From NCBI RefSeq assembly GCF_000473325.1, contig NZ_AXBI01000001.1, forward strand, positions 36,356 through 100,355: 64,000 bases of DNA. The letters are read 5' to 3'. The stretch comes from Leisingera caerulea DSM 24564. GTDB lineage: Bacteria; Pseudomonadota; Alphaproteobacteria; Rhodobacterales; Rhodobacteraceae. Positions within the stretch are counted from its first letter, which is position 1. Every line of letters begins with the position of its first letter. The notes under the pieces were generated by a model. That model saw nothing but the letters and a program-made list of their open reading frames with translations, did not search any database and had not been told where the DNA came from. This document shows positions 34,969 through 42,524 of this stretch, one piece after another. A program made the position numbers and the translations under genes.

Positions 34969-35952
34969 TTATCTCCAGGTTTTCTTGTAGGCGCCTGTGG
35001 TCATCGCCTGACCTTCCGACAGCCGCGCCAGCATGCCGTGCGGCAGCGGCTTGCCTGCCTCCAGCGCATCAACCGAAGCGCGGAAGTTGCGCACGACCTG
35101 CGCCACGTAGGACTTCGAGCGCTGACGCCCTTCGATTTTCAGCGCGGTGACACCGGCCTTTCGCAGCTGCGGGATAAGCTGCTCGGCATTGAGGCTGACA
35201 GGATCTTCGAACAGGTGGCCGGTCTGGCTGCCGGCGGAGAAGCAGCCTTTGCACAGGGTCGGGTAGGGCGCGGGTTCGTCCTTGGCCACGCGATGGATGG
35301 TAAATCCGCCGAGCTTTGCATCCAGGGCGCCATCGTCGTCGCGGTACTCCACATGGCTGGCGGGGGAGCAGACGCCGTTCATGTTGGGCGACAGCCCGGT
35401 TGCATAAGACGAGAGCGAACAGCGCCCCTCGGCCATCACACACAGCCCGCCAAAGACAAAGACTTCGGTTTCCACTTCCGTTTCTGCATTGATGGCCGCG
35501 ATTTCCGGCACCGACAAAACCCGCGGCAGCACCACCCGTTTCACGCCGAAAGTGCTGGCGTAGAAATTAATAATGTCGGCATTGGCGGCCGCAGCCTGGA
35601 CCGAAAGGTGCAGGCGCAGGCCGGGGTTGATGCGCGCCGCGTAATCCAGCAAGCCGGGGTCCGCCAGTATCACAGCATCCGCGCCTGATAGTGCAGCGTC
35701 GTCAATGGCGCGGTGCCAGAGCGACTGGCCGCCTGCGCGGGGAAAGGTGTTGATCGCCACCAGCACCTTGGCGCCGTGGCCATGGGCAAAAGCCACGCCT
35801 TCGCGCATCTCCGCGCGGTCAAAGTTGAGGCCCGGGAAATTGCGGGCGTTGGTTTCGTCGTTAAAGCCGCAATAGACAGTATGCGCCCCGGCCTTGACGG
35901 CGGCACGCAGGGCCGCGGGAGTTCCTGCGGGGCAAACGATTTCCATTACCAT
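34969..35952 (-). CDS. ubiU: UbiU, oxygen-independent ubiquinone hydroxylation protein (327 aa)
   Basis: Partner of UbiV, also U32-like. N-terminal EIVCPAGTPAALRAAVKAGAHTVYCGF and FDRAEMREGVAFAHGHG are characteristic, and the iron-sulphur cysteines appear in GGLCVMAEGRC (Cys171, Cys178), NGVCSP (Cys195) and TLCKGC (Cys234). Start at 35952 overlaps the ubiT stop (ATGGTAATG), with a second ATG two codons in. The operon order T-U-V is the usual one. UbiU and UbiV form a heterodimer needed for anaerobic ubiquinone production. Confidence 0.93.
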   Translation of the reverse strand: MVMEIVCPAGTPAALRAAVKAGAHTVYCGFNDETNARNFPGLNFDRAEMREGVAFAHGHGAKVLVAINTFPRAGGQSLWHRAIDDAALSGADAVILADPGLLDYAARINPGLRLHLSVQAAAANADIINFYASTFGVKRVVLPRVLSVPEIAAINAETEVETEVFVFGGLCVMAEGRCSLSSYATGLSPNMNGVCSPASHVEYRDDDGALDAKLGGFTIHRVAKDEPAPYPTLCKGCFSAGSQTGHLFEDPVSLNAEQLIPQLRKAGVTALKIEGRQRSKSYVAQVVRNFRASVDALEAGKPLPHGMLARLSEGQAMTTGAYKKTWR

Positions 35953-36488
35953 GCCGCTTCATCCTCCGGCCGGGCGAGGGAAACTCCGGTGCGCTGCTCG
36001 GCAAAGGCAACGGCCCGCAACAGAAAGCGGGCAAACGGCCCGGACATCGCGGCGATTTCCTGCGACAGGTCCAGTTCTGCATCGTCCACCGCGTTGCGTA
36101 GCGCCAGCGCCGCGGCAGTATCGCCTTCGATCACCAGGTCCCGGGAGAAGAACAGTGCATCTCCGTCATAGGCCCCATGCACCAGCCCTATAAGCGCAGC
36201 AAGCGGGCCGGAAATCCGGGCATCGCCGTCGCAATTTCCGCGCACTGCGCGGACTTTCGGCTGGCCGCCATTGGCTTCAAGGCAAAGAACAATGGGCAGA
36301 TCGGCAGGATCCAGGACAAACCGCTTACGGCCGTGCTCGCCCAGGCGACGGAACAGGCCCGGGTGACGCTTGGCAATCCGCCGGGAACAGGCCGTGAGAG
36401 AAAGCGATACGGGAACAAGGGGCACGACACGCAGCAGCCGCGCAAGGGCCGCCGGGCAAATTGGAATCTGTGGCTGGGCGTGTGGCAA
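35946..36488 (-). CDS. ubiT: UbiT, SCP2-domain lipid carrier for anaerobic ubiquinone synthesis (180 aa)
   Basis: SCP2 sterol-carrier type protein (residues about 40-150) that presents hydrophobic ubiquinone intermediates to the enzymes under anoxia, as YhbT/UbiT does in E. coli. Motifs: RHPGLFRRLGEHGRKRFVLDPADLPIVL and ISGPLAALIGLVHGAYDGDALFFSRDLVIEGDT, the latter being the conserved lipid-domain stretch. First gene of the operon. Divergent from ubiD with a 97-base intergenic region that carries a Crp/Fnr-like box. Confidence 0.9.
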   Translation of the reverse strand: MPHAQPQIPICPAALARLLRVVPLVPVSLSLTACSRRIAKRHPGLFRRLGEHGRKRFVLDPADLPIVLCLEANGGQPKVRAVRGNCDGDARISGPLAALIGLVHGAYDGDALFFSRDLVIEGDTAAALALRNAVDDAELDLSQEIAAMSGPFARFLLRAVAFAEQRTGVSLARPEDEAAW

Positions 36489-36554
36489 AAATTAATCCTT
36501 TCCCGCCGGTGGCTTCATCTGCAGCGGGTGTATGGCCCCGCACGCGGCCGGAGT

Positions 36555-36568
36555 TTGACGGCGGACAA
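36555..36568. promoter_or_regulatory. Crp/Fnr-type box in the ubiT/ubiD divergent promoter
   Basis: TTGAC, four bases, GACAA: the arrangement of FNR, DNR and NnrR sites (TTGAT-N4-ATCAA) with one changed base in each half. It lies between divergent anaerobic genes, the place expected for oxygen or NO control. Which regulator binds is unknown. Confidence 0.5.
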
Positions 36569-36585
36569 ATTCGCGGCCCGAAACT

Positions 36586-38133
36586 TTGCTAGGGATCGGC
36601 GGAAATCAGCACTGGAGCGGTCCCATTCGTACTCTTCCGCCATATCCCAGCCTCCGCCATTTCCTGGATTGGTGTGCGTCTAAAGGGCAGTTGCAGAGGA
36701 TTTCCGATCCGGTTTCCGTGCGCCATCAGATGACGGCGGTGCACCGCACCGTGCTGGAGGCTGGAGGCCCGGTGCTGCAATTCGACCGCCCGGGTCTGGA
36801 AAGCGGCCAGGTTTCGGGCATCCCGGTCGTGGTGAACCTGTTCGGGACCGCTGAACGCGTGGCGGCCGGGCTTGGAGTCGCACAGGACGGCCTGGATGAT
36901 CTGGGAAGCTTTCTTGCGGCGCTCGGATCACCGGCGCCGCCGGATAGCCTGCGCGATGCCTTGTCCCGCTGGCCCATGCTAAAGGCAGCGCTGTCCACCC
37001 GTCCGAAGCGGGTGAAATCCGCGCCGGTTCTGGCCGTCACCCGCGAGGGGCCGGATGCCAGCCTGGAGACACTGCCGGTGCAGACCCACTGGCCCGGGGA
37101 CGCCGGGCCGCTGATCACCTGGCCTGTGGTGCTCACCCGGCCGCATGGCAGCGCGCCGGAAGCAGTCAACTGCTACAATGCGGGGGTCTACCGGACCCAG
37201 GTTCTGGATCGCTCGCGGCTGATCATGCGCTGGCTCCCGCACCGCGGCGGCGCTGCACATCACCGCAGCTGGGCGGGAAATGGCGAACCAATGCCGGTTG
37301 CCGTGGTTCTGGGGGCAGACCCGGCCACACTGCTGTCCGCGGCGCTGCCCTTGCCGGAAACCGTGTCGGAGCTGACCTTTGCCGGTGCCCTCAGCGGCGT
37401 GCGCCCGCGCCTGGTACCCTGCAAGACCATCCCGCTGATGGTGCCCGCCGACGCCGAAATCGTGGTGGAGGGATGGGTGTCAGCCGCGGAAACCGTGCCC
37501 GAAGGCCCCTTCGGCGATCACACGGGCTATTACAACCCGGCCGAGCCCTTTCCCGTTATGCGAGTCAGTGCGGTGACCCATAGAGAGAACCCTCTATACC
37601 TGTCGACCTATACCGGGCGGCCGCCGGATGAGCCTGCCATCATCGGCGAGGTCTTCAACCGGCTGGCCCTGCCAACGGTCCGGGTGCAGATCCCGGAGAT
37701 CCGCGACCTGTGGCTGCCTCCTGCTGCCTGTTCCTACCGCATCGCCATTGTCAGTATCGACAAACGCTACCCCGGACAGGCCCGCCGGGTGATGATGGCG
37801 CTGTGGGGGATGCTGCCGCAGTTCAGCTATACCAAGATGATGATCACCGTGGACGCCGATGTTGACCCGCGGAACTGGGATGACATCGCTTGGGTGCTGG
37901 CCACACGCATGGACCCGAGCCGCGATGTCATGATATTGGAGAATACCCCGATGGATTACTTGGACTTCGCCTCGCCCCAGCCGGGGCTGGCAGGCAAGAT
38001 CGGCATCGACGCCACAACGAAGATCGGCAGCGAGACTGCCCGCGACTGGGGGCAGGTCATGCAAGCGGATGCAAAAGATCAAGCTTTTGCAGAGGATATA
38101 GTGTCCCGGCTGATGCCGGAGCTGATGACATGA
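36586..38133 (+). CDS. ubiD: UbiD family decarboxylase (about 515 aa)
   Basis: Decarboxylase using prenylated FMN; in ubiquinone synthesis it removes the carboxylate of 3-polyprenyl-4-hydroxybenzoate. Features: SLRHFLDWCASKGQLQRI N-terminal module, VNCYNAGVYRTQVLDRSRLIMRW, ETVPEGPFGDHTGYY (catalytic Glu region) and KIGIDATTKIGSE at the end. The start is unclear: no ATG exists before residue 48, so TTG at 36586 or an unusual codon near 36628 must be used; GGAG lies before the latter. It overlaps ubiX by four bases. Its sequence is somewhat apart from classical UbiD in length of the insert regions, so another aromatic acid cannot be ruled out, but the neighbours favour ubiquinone. Confidence 0.85.
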   Translation: MLGIGGNQHWSGPIRTLPPYPSLRHFLDWCASKGQLQRISDPVSVRHQMTAVHRTVLEAGGPVLQFDRPGLESGQVSGIPVVVNLFGTAERVAAGLGVAQDGLDDLGSFLAALGSPAPPDSLRDALSRWPMLKAALSTRPKRVKSAPVLAVTREGPDASLETLPVQTHWPGDAGPLITWPVVLTRPHGSAPEAVNCYNAGVYRTQVLDRSRLIMRWLPHRGGAAHHRSWAGNGEPMPVAVVLGADPATLLSAALPLPETVSELTFAGALSGVRPRLVPCKTIPLMVPADAEIVVEGWVSAAETVPEGPFGDHTGYYNPAEPFPVMRVSAVTHRENPLYLSTYTGRPPDEPAIIGEVFNRLALPTVRVQIPEIRDLWLPPAACSYRIAIVSIDKRYPGQARRVMMALWGMLPQFSYTKMMITVDADVDPRNWDDIAWVLATRMDPSRDVMILENTPMDYLDFASPQPGLAGKIGIDATTKIGSETARDWGQVMQADAKDQAFAEDIVSRLMPELMT

Positions 38134-38708
38134 GCAAGCATCGGGTTGTGCTGGGGGTCTCGGGTGCCTCCGGGGCCGCGCTAAGCCTGGCGGCCGCACG
38201 GCATCTGCTGCAGCTGGGGGCCGAAATTGATCTGGTCACCAGCGCCGCAGCGGAGCGGACCTTGGTCCATGAATGCGGACCGGAAGCCGTGGAAACCCTG
38301 AGAAGCATTGCTGCACGCTGCCATCCTGTGCACGATATCGGTGCCGCCATCGCCTCTGGCTCGGTGCCGGTGTCGGGGATGATAGTAGCACCGTGTTCCA
38401 TGCGCTCCTTGGCTGCCATCGCGCATGGGTTTGACGACAACCTTCTGACCCGGGCAGCGGGTGTGCAGCTGAAAGAGCGCAGGCGCCTAGTCCTTCTGAC
38501 AAGGGAAACACCGCTGACTTTGGCGCATCTTCGAAACATGGCAGCAGTGACCGAAATGGGTGCCATCGTGATGCCGCCAGTTCCTGCATTCTATCTTGCG
38601 CACACAACGTTGACGGATATTGCCAACCAGGTTGCCGCCCGTGCGGTTGACCTGTTGACTGTATCCCCTCCTCGAGCGCAACCTTGGTCACCCGGGCCTG
38701 AAGGCTAG
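38130..38708 (+). CDS. ubiX: UbiX-like flavin prenyltransferase (192 aa)
   Basis: Makes prenyl-FMN for UbiD from FMN and dimethylallyl phosphate. N-terminal VLGVSGASGAALSLAAARHL is the FMN-binding loop; VAPCSMRSLAAIAHGFDDNLLTRAAGVQLKERRRLVLLTRETPL and HLRNMAAVTEMGAIVMPPVPAFY are the family signatures. Start at 38130 overlaps the ubiD stop as ATGA. Having the cofactor-making gene directly with its client gives a self-contained decarboxylation unit. IS fragments begin immediately downstream. Confidence 0.92.
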   Translation: MSKHRVVLGVSGASGAALSLAAARHLLQLGAEIDLVTSAAAERTLVHECGPEAVETLRSIAARCHPVHDIGAAIASGSVPVSGMIVAPCSMRSLAAIAHGFDDNLLTRAAGVQLKERRRLVLLTRETPLTLAHLRNMAAVTEMGAIVMPPVPAFYLAHTTLTDIANQVAARAVDLLTVSPPRAQPWSPGPEG

Positions 38709-38820
38709 CTAGCTACCGCTAACTTTGGTCTGCTTGCCTCCGGTTGAATGCTGCTGTGGCACCAAACCCAACCATGCTGCAACGTCCCGTGCTGTTCTAA
38801 AGCGCGCCGGGTCATCGCGC
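38709..38820 (-). pseudogene. IS110 family transposase fragment
   Basis: The minus strand reads FRTARDVAAWLGLVPQQHSTGGKQTKVSGS before a stop, here written in parts: FRTARDVAAWLGLVP then QQHSTGGKQTK. This is the Tnp_20 domain of an IS110-type transposase. The remaining protein is absent, and it differs from the intact IS110 at 31633. Confidence 0.75.
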
Positions 38821-39104
38821 ACGCAAAAGCTTGAGTAACCGGATTGAAGGATGCCACGGGCCAACCCGAAAACACAAGAAGCTGATGGGGCAGTTTAAAT
38901 CTCCCACGCAGGCCTAGAGGTTTCTGGCAGCCCTCGACCAGATGAACACCGTCTTTCGTCCCCGCCGCTATCAACTTTCCGCCGTCTCGTACCGTCATGC
39001 AGAGCAGATGCTTTGGACCTCTTGAACAGCTATGCTGCCGAAATGACCGCCTGAAAGGCCGAGGCCTGACCCTTCTCAATCACGCCCAAACGACTTGGCA
39101 ATCC
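38813..39104 (+). pseudogene. Degenerate IS6 family transposase tail
   Basis: Translates as the end of an IS6 transposase (NRIEGCHGPTRKHKKLMGQF, FLAALDQMNTVFRPRRYQL) with several in-frame stops. It ends in TTGGCAATCCC, a worn form of the IS6 terminal repeat. Diverged from the four intact copies, so it is an older invader. Confidence 0.82.
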
Positions 39105-39122
39105 CGATTAAAGAGTACACCC

Positions 39123-39275
39123 ATGAACAAAAACGAAATCCAGCTTCTAAATAGTTTGGCGAACACATTGCTTGGTATGACAACTGACCCGCGCATTCCT
39201 TCGGATGCGAAGCGTATACTTAAAGAGCAAGCTGTTCGCGTCTACCAAATAACTGAAAACCAGTTGAAAGAATGA
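39123..39275 (+). CDS. Possible small protein (50 aa)
   Basis: MNKNEIQLLNSLANTLLGM begins a helical, charged 50-residue frame ending in NQLKE. It is clearly lower in GC than its surroundings and lies between two worn IS remnants, which suggests recently acquired DNA. No strong ribosome site and no family recognised; it may be a chance frame. Confidence 0.3.
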   Translation: MNKNEIQLLNSLANTLLGMTTDPRIPSDAKRILKEQAVRVYQITENQLKE

Positions 39276-39382
39276 CAGTATCTCCGAAAACCTCGGGCTG
39301 ACCGGCTTGTCATGTGGTGCCGTGTTGTGTGGATCGGTTTGCCGGCGTAGCTGGTCGTTTGATTTGACAGCGGGATGCCGGG

Positions 39383-39697
39383 GTGCCTTTCAAGTTCCAC
39401 ACGTCGCGGCGGGATAAATTTGCGAAGGCAAAGTGCCGGGTAACAAACTGGGCCGAATACAACGAGGCCCTGCGACTGCGTGGTAACGTAACGGTCTGGT
39501 TCAGCGAGGAAGCAGTGTGTGGATGGTGCGCAGCGCGTTCTGGAAAGCGGAGCGGTCAGCGGCAATATTCTGATGTGGCGATTGAGACCTGCCTTGCCCT
39601 GCGCCTTGTGTTCGGTCTGCCGCTTCGGCAAACCCAGAGGTTCGCGCCGATCAAGCGGCCAGCCACGGGCCCGATGTCTCTCACTGTCGATAGTTGA
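39383..39697 (+). pseudogene. IS5-type transposase, N-terminal fragment
   Basis: The frame reads FHTSRRDKFAKAKCRVTNWAEY, then LRLRGNVTVWFSEEAV, SGQRQYSDVAIETCLALRLVFGLPLRQTQ, matching the beginning of IS5-family DDE transposases of the IS903/ISL2-like branches. The sequence stops after about 90 residues; the catalytic part is missing. Confidence 0.75.
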
Positions 39698-39760
39698 AGT
39701 AGTCCCAGGAAACCGGACAGTTGGCTAAGGTGTATCCCAAACCTTTGAAGGGATACGAAA

Positions 39761-40054
39761 ATGGCGATGCACCGAAACTTTATAGATCAGTTTAGGGCCA
39801 AGGTTGCGCTCGAGGCGCTGCGTGGTGACAAGATCGTTCAGGAGATCGCGGCGAAGCATCAACTGCATCCGAACCAGGTCAGTACCTGGAACCGGCAGGC
39901 CATTGCTGGGATGGCGGACGTGTTCTCCGATGGCAAGCAAAGCGTTCCGACGAAGGCAGAGGTCAAAGAACTGCAAACCAAAATCGGGAGGTTGGCAGTC
40001 GAGAATGATGCCCTCCAATCCTCCCGCCAAGCCCAGACATCAGCACCGCGCTGA
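39761..40054 (+). pseudogene. IS3 family OrfA fragment (IS51/IS150-type)
   Basis: MHRNFIDQFRAKVALEALRG, EIAAKHQLHPNQVSTWNRQ and a short coiled region identify OrfA of an IS3 element of a different group from the one at 12.6 kb. The OrfB that should follow is absent; sequence after about 40030 is unrelated. Confidence 0.78.
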
Positions 40055-40307
40055 CACCTGAATTTTACAGGCGGTTTGAATGGCCGTTGTCCGGTTGCGT
40101 GTTCTTTGGGAAGCGCCGCAGATGGGTTGGGCAGGTTCGAGCCCATACCGGAAATGCTGAAAATTTGCTGCGTACGCACGCTGCGCACCGGTACGCAGCA
40201 TCGCCGAATTTCTCCCGCTGCACCGCCGAAGGAAATGCGGTTGTACCGGCAGCCTATGACCTGAGCCCCTGGATCTCTTCCCGTTTTGTGTAGAGCCCGC
40301 CCAACCA

Positions 40308-40424
40308 ATGGACGGACAAAAAAAGACGAGATTCACCGACGAGCAGATCATTCAGATGATTAAGGAGCAGGGGGAGGTCTTTGAAAAGTGGACGGAGCGG
40401 CCAACTCAGGGTTCGCCATCGTAG
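40308..40424 (+). pseudogene. IS3 (IS407-type) OrfA start, truncated
   Basis: MDGQKKTRFTDEQIIQMIKE is the first part of an OrfA like that at 12675, preceded by a similar GTAGAGCCCGCCCAACC leader. Homology ends after about twenty residues and the frame closes at a chance stop. The 250 bases before it (40055-40307) hold nothing I recognise. Confidence 0.65.
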
Positions 40425-40544
40425 TCAAACGCTGCAGTACAGATTCACTAGCCCGGTCATTAGCACGGCGCGGAAACTAATATGATGATCGATTTTCACC
40501 TGAGGTGATGTTCAATAATTCATTTCTGATGAGTAGGTAAGTTT

Positions 40545-41294
40545 CTAGGAAATAATCCCACCGTCGCTGTCGTCTCCAGTCATTGAAAACAGAGCCTGGT
40601 AGTCCTTGATCAAAACGTATTGGGACCGCAGAATTTCCAGCACACCCTCTTCCTGAAGTTGATGAAGCTGACGGCTGATTGTGGCGGCGGAGAGACCCAG
40701 AAAGTTGGCAATTTGGTGGCGTTTGAGCAGCAGGTCCAGCTCTGGAAAGTTGAGATTTTGAAGGCGGTCTGCCATTTGGCGCCGGCGTCGTGTTAGCAGA
40801 ACCAGATAGCTTGCAACTCTTTCGCGAGCAGTTTTTCTCCCAAGCAAGACCATCCACTTACGAGCGCGCTCGAGTTCTTCAAACTTTCTTTCGAGAAGGT
40901 GCCTTGCCAACTCGGGTTCCTGATCGGAAAAGTGCTCAAAATCTTTGACACACAGACAGCAGAGTTCGACTGGGCCCACTGCAACGACCGTATGAGATGC
41001 CTGTCTGCGACCTGGGCTTCCCAAAACGTCCGATGGAAAGAGCAACCCTACTATCTGAGACCTGCCATCTTGAAGGCTGCTTTTGATGCAAGCGTGACCC
41101 TGAACAATAGTTGCAACGAAAGGCATTTCACGGCCTTTCAAAATCACCGTTTCTCCGTCGCTGAAGCGGCGGTGCCTCTTATCACTTGGCCAGTGACAAC
41201 CTTGGGGTTGGATATTTACATGCTGAGGCATCGCACAATGTTTGGCAATCTGATTAACAAAATAAGGCAGGTCCGAAACTAGCGGCACCGTCAA
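40545..41294 (-). CDS. Crp/Fnr family transcription regulator (up to 249 aa)
   Basis: Cyclic-nucleotide-type beta barrel (residues about 40-120, FSDGETVILKGREMPFVATIVQG), long dimer helix, and an FNR-type helix-turn-helix near the C-terminus (LLLKRHQIANFLGLSAATISRQLHQL). The E-SR pattern of FNR is present as S-T-SR-like ATISRQ, compatible with TTGAT-type sites. N-terminal cysteines are few (Cys20, Cys33, then Cys112, Cys113, Cys115), so a standard oxygen-sensing 4Fe-4S cluster is doubtful. Start uncertain: TTG at 41294 or ATG at 41231. It is a candidate controller of the neighbouring ubiTUV/ubiDX genes. Confidence 0.85.
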   Translation of the reverse strand: MTVPLVSDLPYFVNQIAKHCAMPQHVNIQPQGCHWPSDKRHRRFSDGETVILKGREMPFVATIVQGHACIKSSLQDGRSQIVGLLFPSDVLGSPGRRQASHTVVAVGPVELCCLCVKDFEHFSDQEPELARHLLERKFEELERARKWMVLLGRKTARERVASYLVLLTRRRRQMADRLQNLNFPELDLLLKRHQIANFLGLSAATISRQLHQLQEEGVLEILRSQYVLIKDYQALFSMTGDDSDGGIIS

Positions 41295-41335
41295 AGGAAC
41301 ATCTTTTCCGTATCTAAACAGCTACTAGTTGAGTT

Positions 41336-41352
41336 GACACTAAGATAGTGTC
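41336..41352. promoter_or_regulatory. Inverted repeat upstream of the Crp/Fnr gene
   Basis: GACACT at 41336-41341 and AGTGTC at 41347-41352 form a perfect repeat around five bases. It lies about 40 bases before the TTG start, fitting an autoregulatory or other operator. It does not match the TTGAT-N4-ATCAA consensus. Confidence 0.4.
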
Positions 41353-41620
41353 GCGCGCAATTTCAACCCTTTCCTGACACCCTGCCAACATCCTTTCGAT
41401 GCTGCCTTTCGCTGTATGAAAGGCTCCTCCACCAGATGGTTAGACCCCTTTAGGGTTCAGGATAAATGTCGACTTCCAAAGCCGAGCCATACCATATTGG
41501 CTGTTGCAATCTCTTCCTGCACTCCATGAAATGGAGCCCTCGTGTCGTCACTCGGGCTTGTTCATGCCAATCATGGTTCAGGTAGCCCACCGCCGCCAAG
41601 CTGCGGCTGGTGTCCTCCAT

Positions 41621-42061
41621 TCAGCAAGCTTCTGCCAGGCGGGCGCGGATGCGGTCGGCCGTAAGGGCAAGCGCCGCACCGCCGGGGCTCGGGGGCAAAG
41701 AAAATTCATCGAAGCCGTCATCGAGATACCGCGCCGAGGTTACATCATGGCGGTGAAACATAGGCACAACATGGGCATGGGCGTGCGGCACGTGGATGCC
41801 GGTGTAGAAGAACGAAACGCGCTCAGCGCCCCATTCGCGTTTCATCGCGCGTGCCAACCGCTGACCCGCAGACATGATCCGTAATGCGGTGGGTTCGGGC
41901 AGGTCCTCGAACCAGGGATGGTGCTGCTTGGGAATGATCAGGGCGTGGCCTTCGCGGATCGGGTGAAGATCGAGAAACGCAAGCACGAGGTCATCCTCGA
42001 TGAGCTTGTGTGCGGGCACTTCCGCACGGGCAATCTGGCAAAAGATGCAGGTATCGGTCAT
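41621..42061 (-). CDS. HIT family nucleotide hydrolase (146 aa)
   Basis: Histidine-triad protein cleaving nucleoside phosphoramidates or dinucleotides. CIFCQIARAEVPAHKL with two N-terminal cysteines, the DLHPIREGHALIIPK strand and the triad HVPHAHAHVVP (His93, His95, His97) are all present. Length is typical. It stands alone on its strand between the Crp/Fnr gene and the HPP gene. Housekeeping role presumed. Confidence 0.92.
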   Translation of the reverse strand: MTDTCIFCQIARAEVPAHKLIEDDLVLAFLDLHPIREGHALIIPKQHHPWFEDLPEPTALRIMSAGQRLARAMKREWGAERVSFFYTGIHVPHAHAHVVPMFHRHDVTSARYLDDGFDEFSLPPSPGGAALALTADRIRARLAEAC

Positions 42062-42524
42062 TCAAGTCCCCATTCAGCAGCGTCATGCCCGGGCCACGCT
42101 ACAGCGTCTGGCGCCCGCCGCAAGACAATGCTGAAACGGCTAGGAATTGGCTGACGCTGTACCGTATGTCCGAGGTCGGCCGTGATCCCGCAGCATCACC
42201 CATGGGTGCAGCCGCCTGCGGACCGGCAGCTTTCAAATGGCGACCCTGATGCTTCGCCCTCTGAGCAGCTCTGCGATCGCTTCGGGTTCAGACGGTTGCT
42301 TCGGGCTGCCTGCCTTCTTCACACCAAGCCTAGCGACCGTATGGGCTTTTGTAGGGGCATGATGCAAGTGCTGCATCTCGGCAAGGCGCCGGCGCCAGGC
42401 AGGCCGCCGCTCGCGACCAGCAGGGACGGCCGGCGACCACTGCAGCGGCATCTCAGTTGAATGACAGGTTGAACCTTTAACAAACTGATGAAATTTTGCG
42501 CATATCTCATTCGGAGGCGCGCAT
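42062..42524. other. 463 bases between the HIT and HPP genes
   Basis: Contains the HIT promoter on the minus side and the HPP leader on the plus side. A 92-codon frame at 42182-42460 has no motif and a proline/arginine-rich chance composition; I do not call it. Confidence 0.4.
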
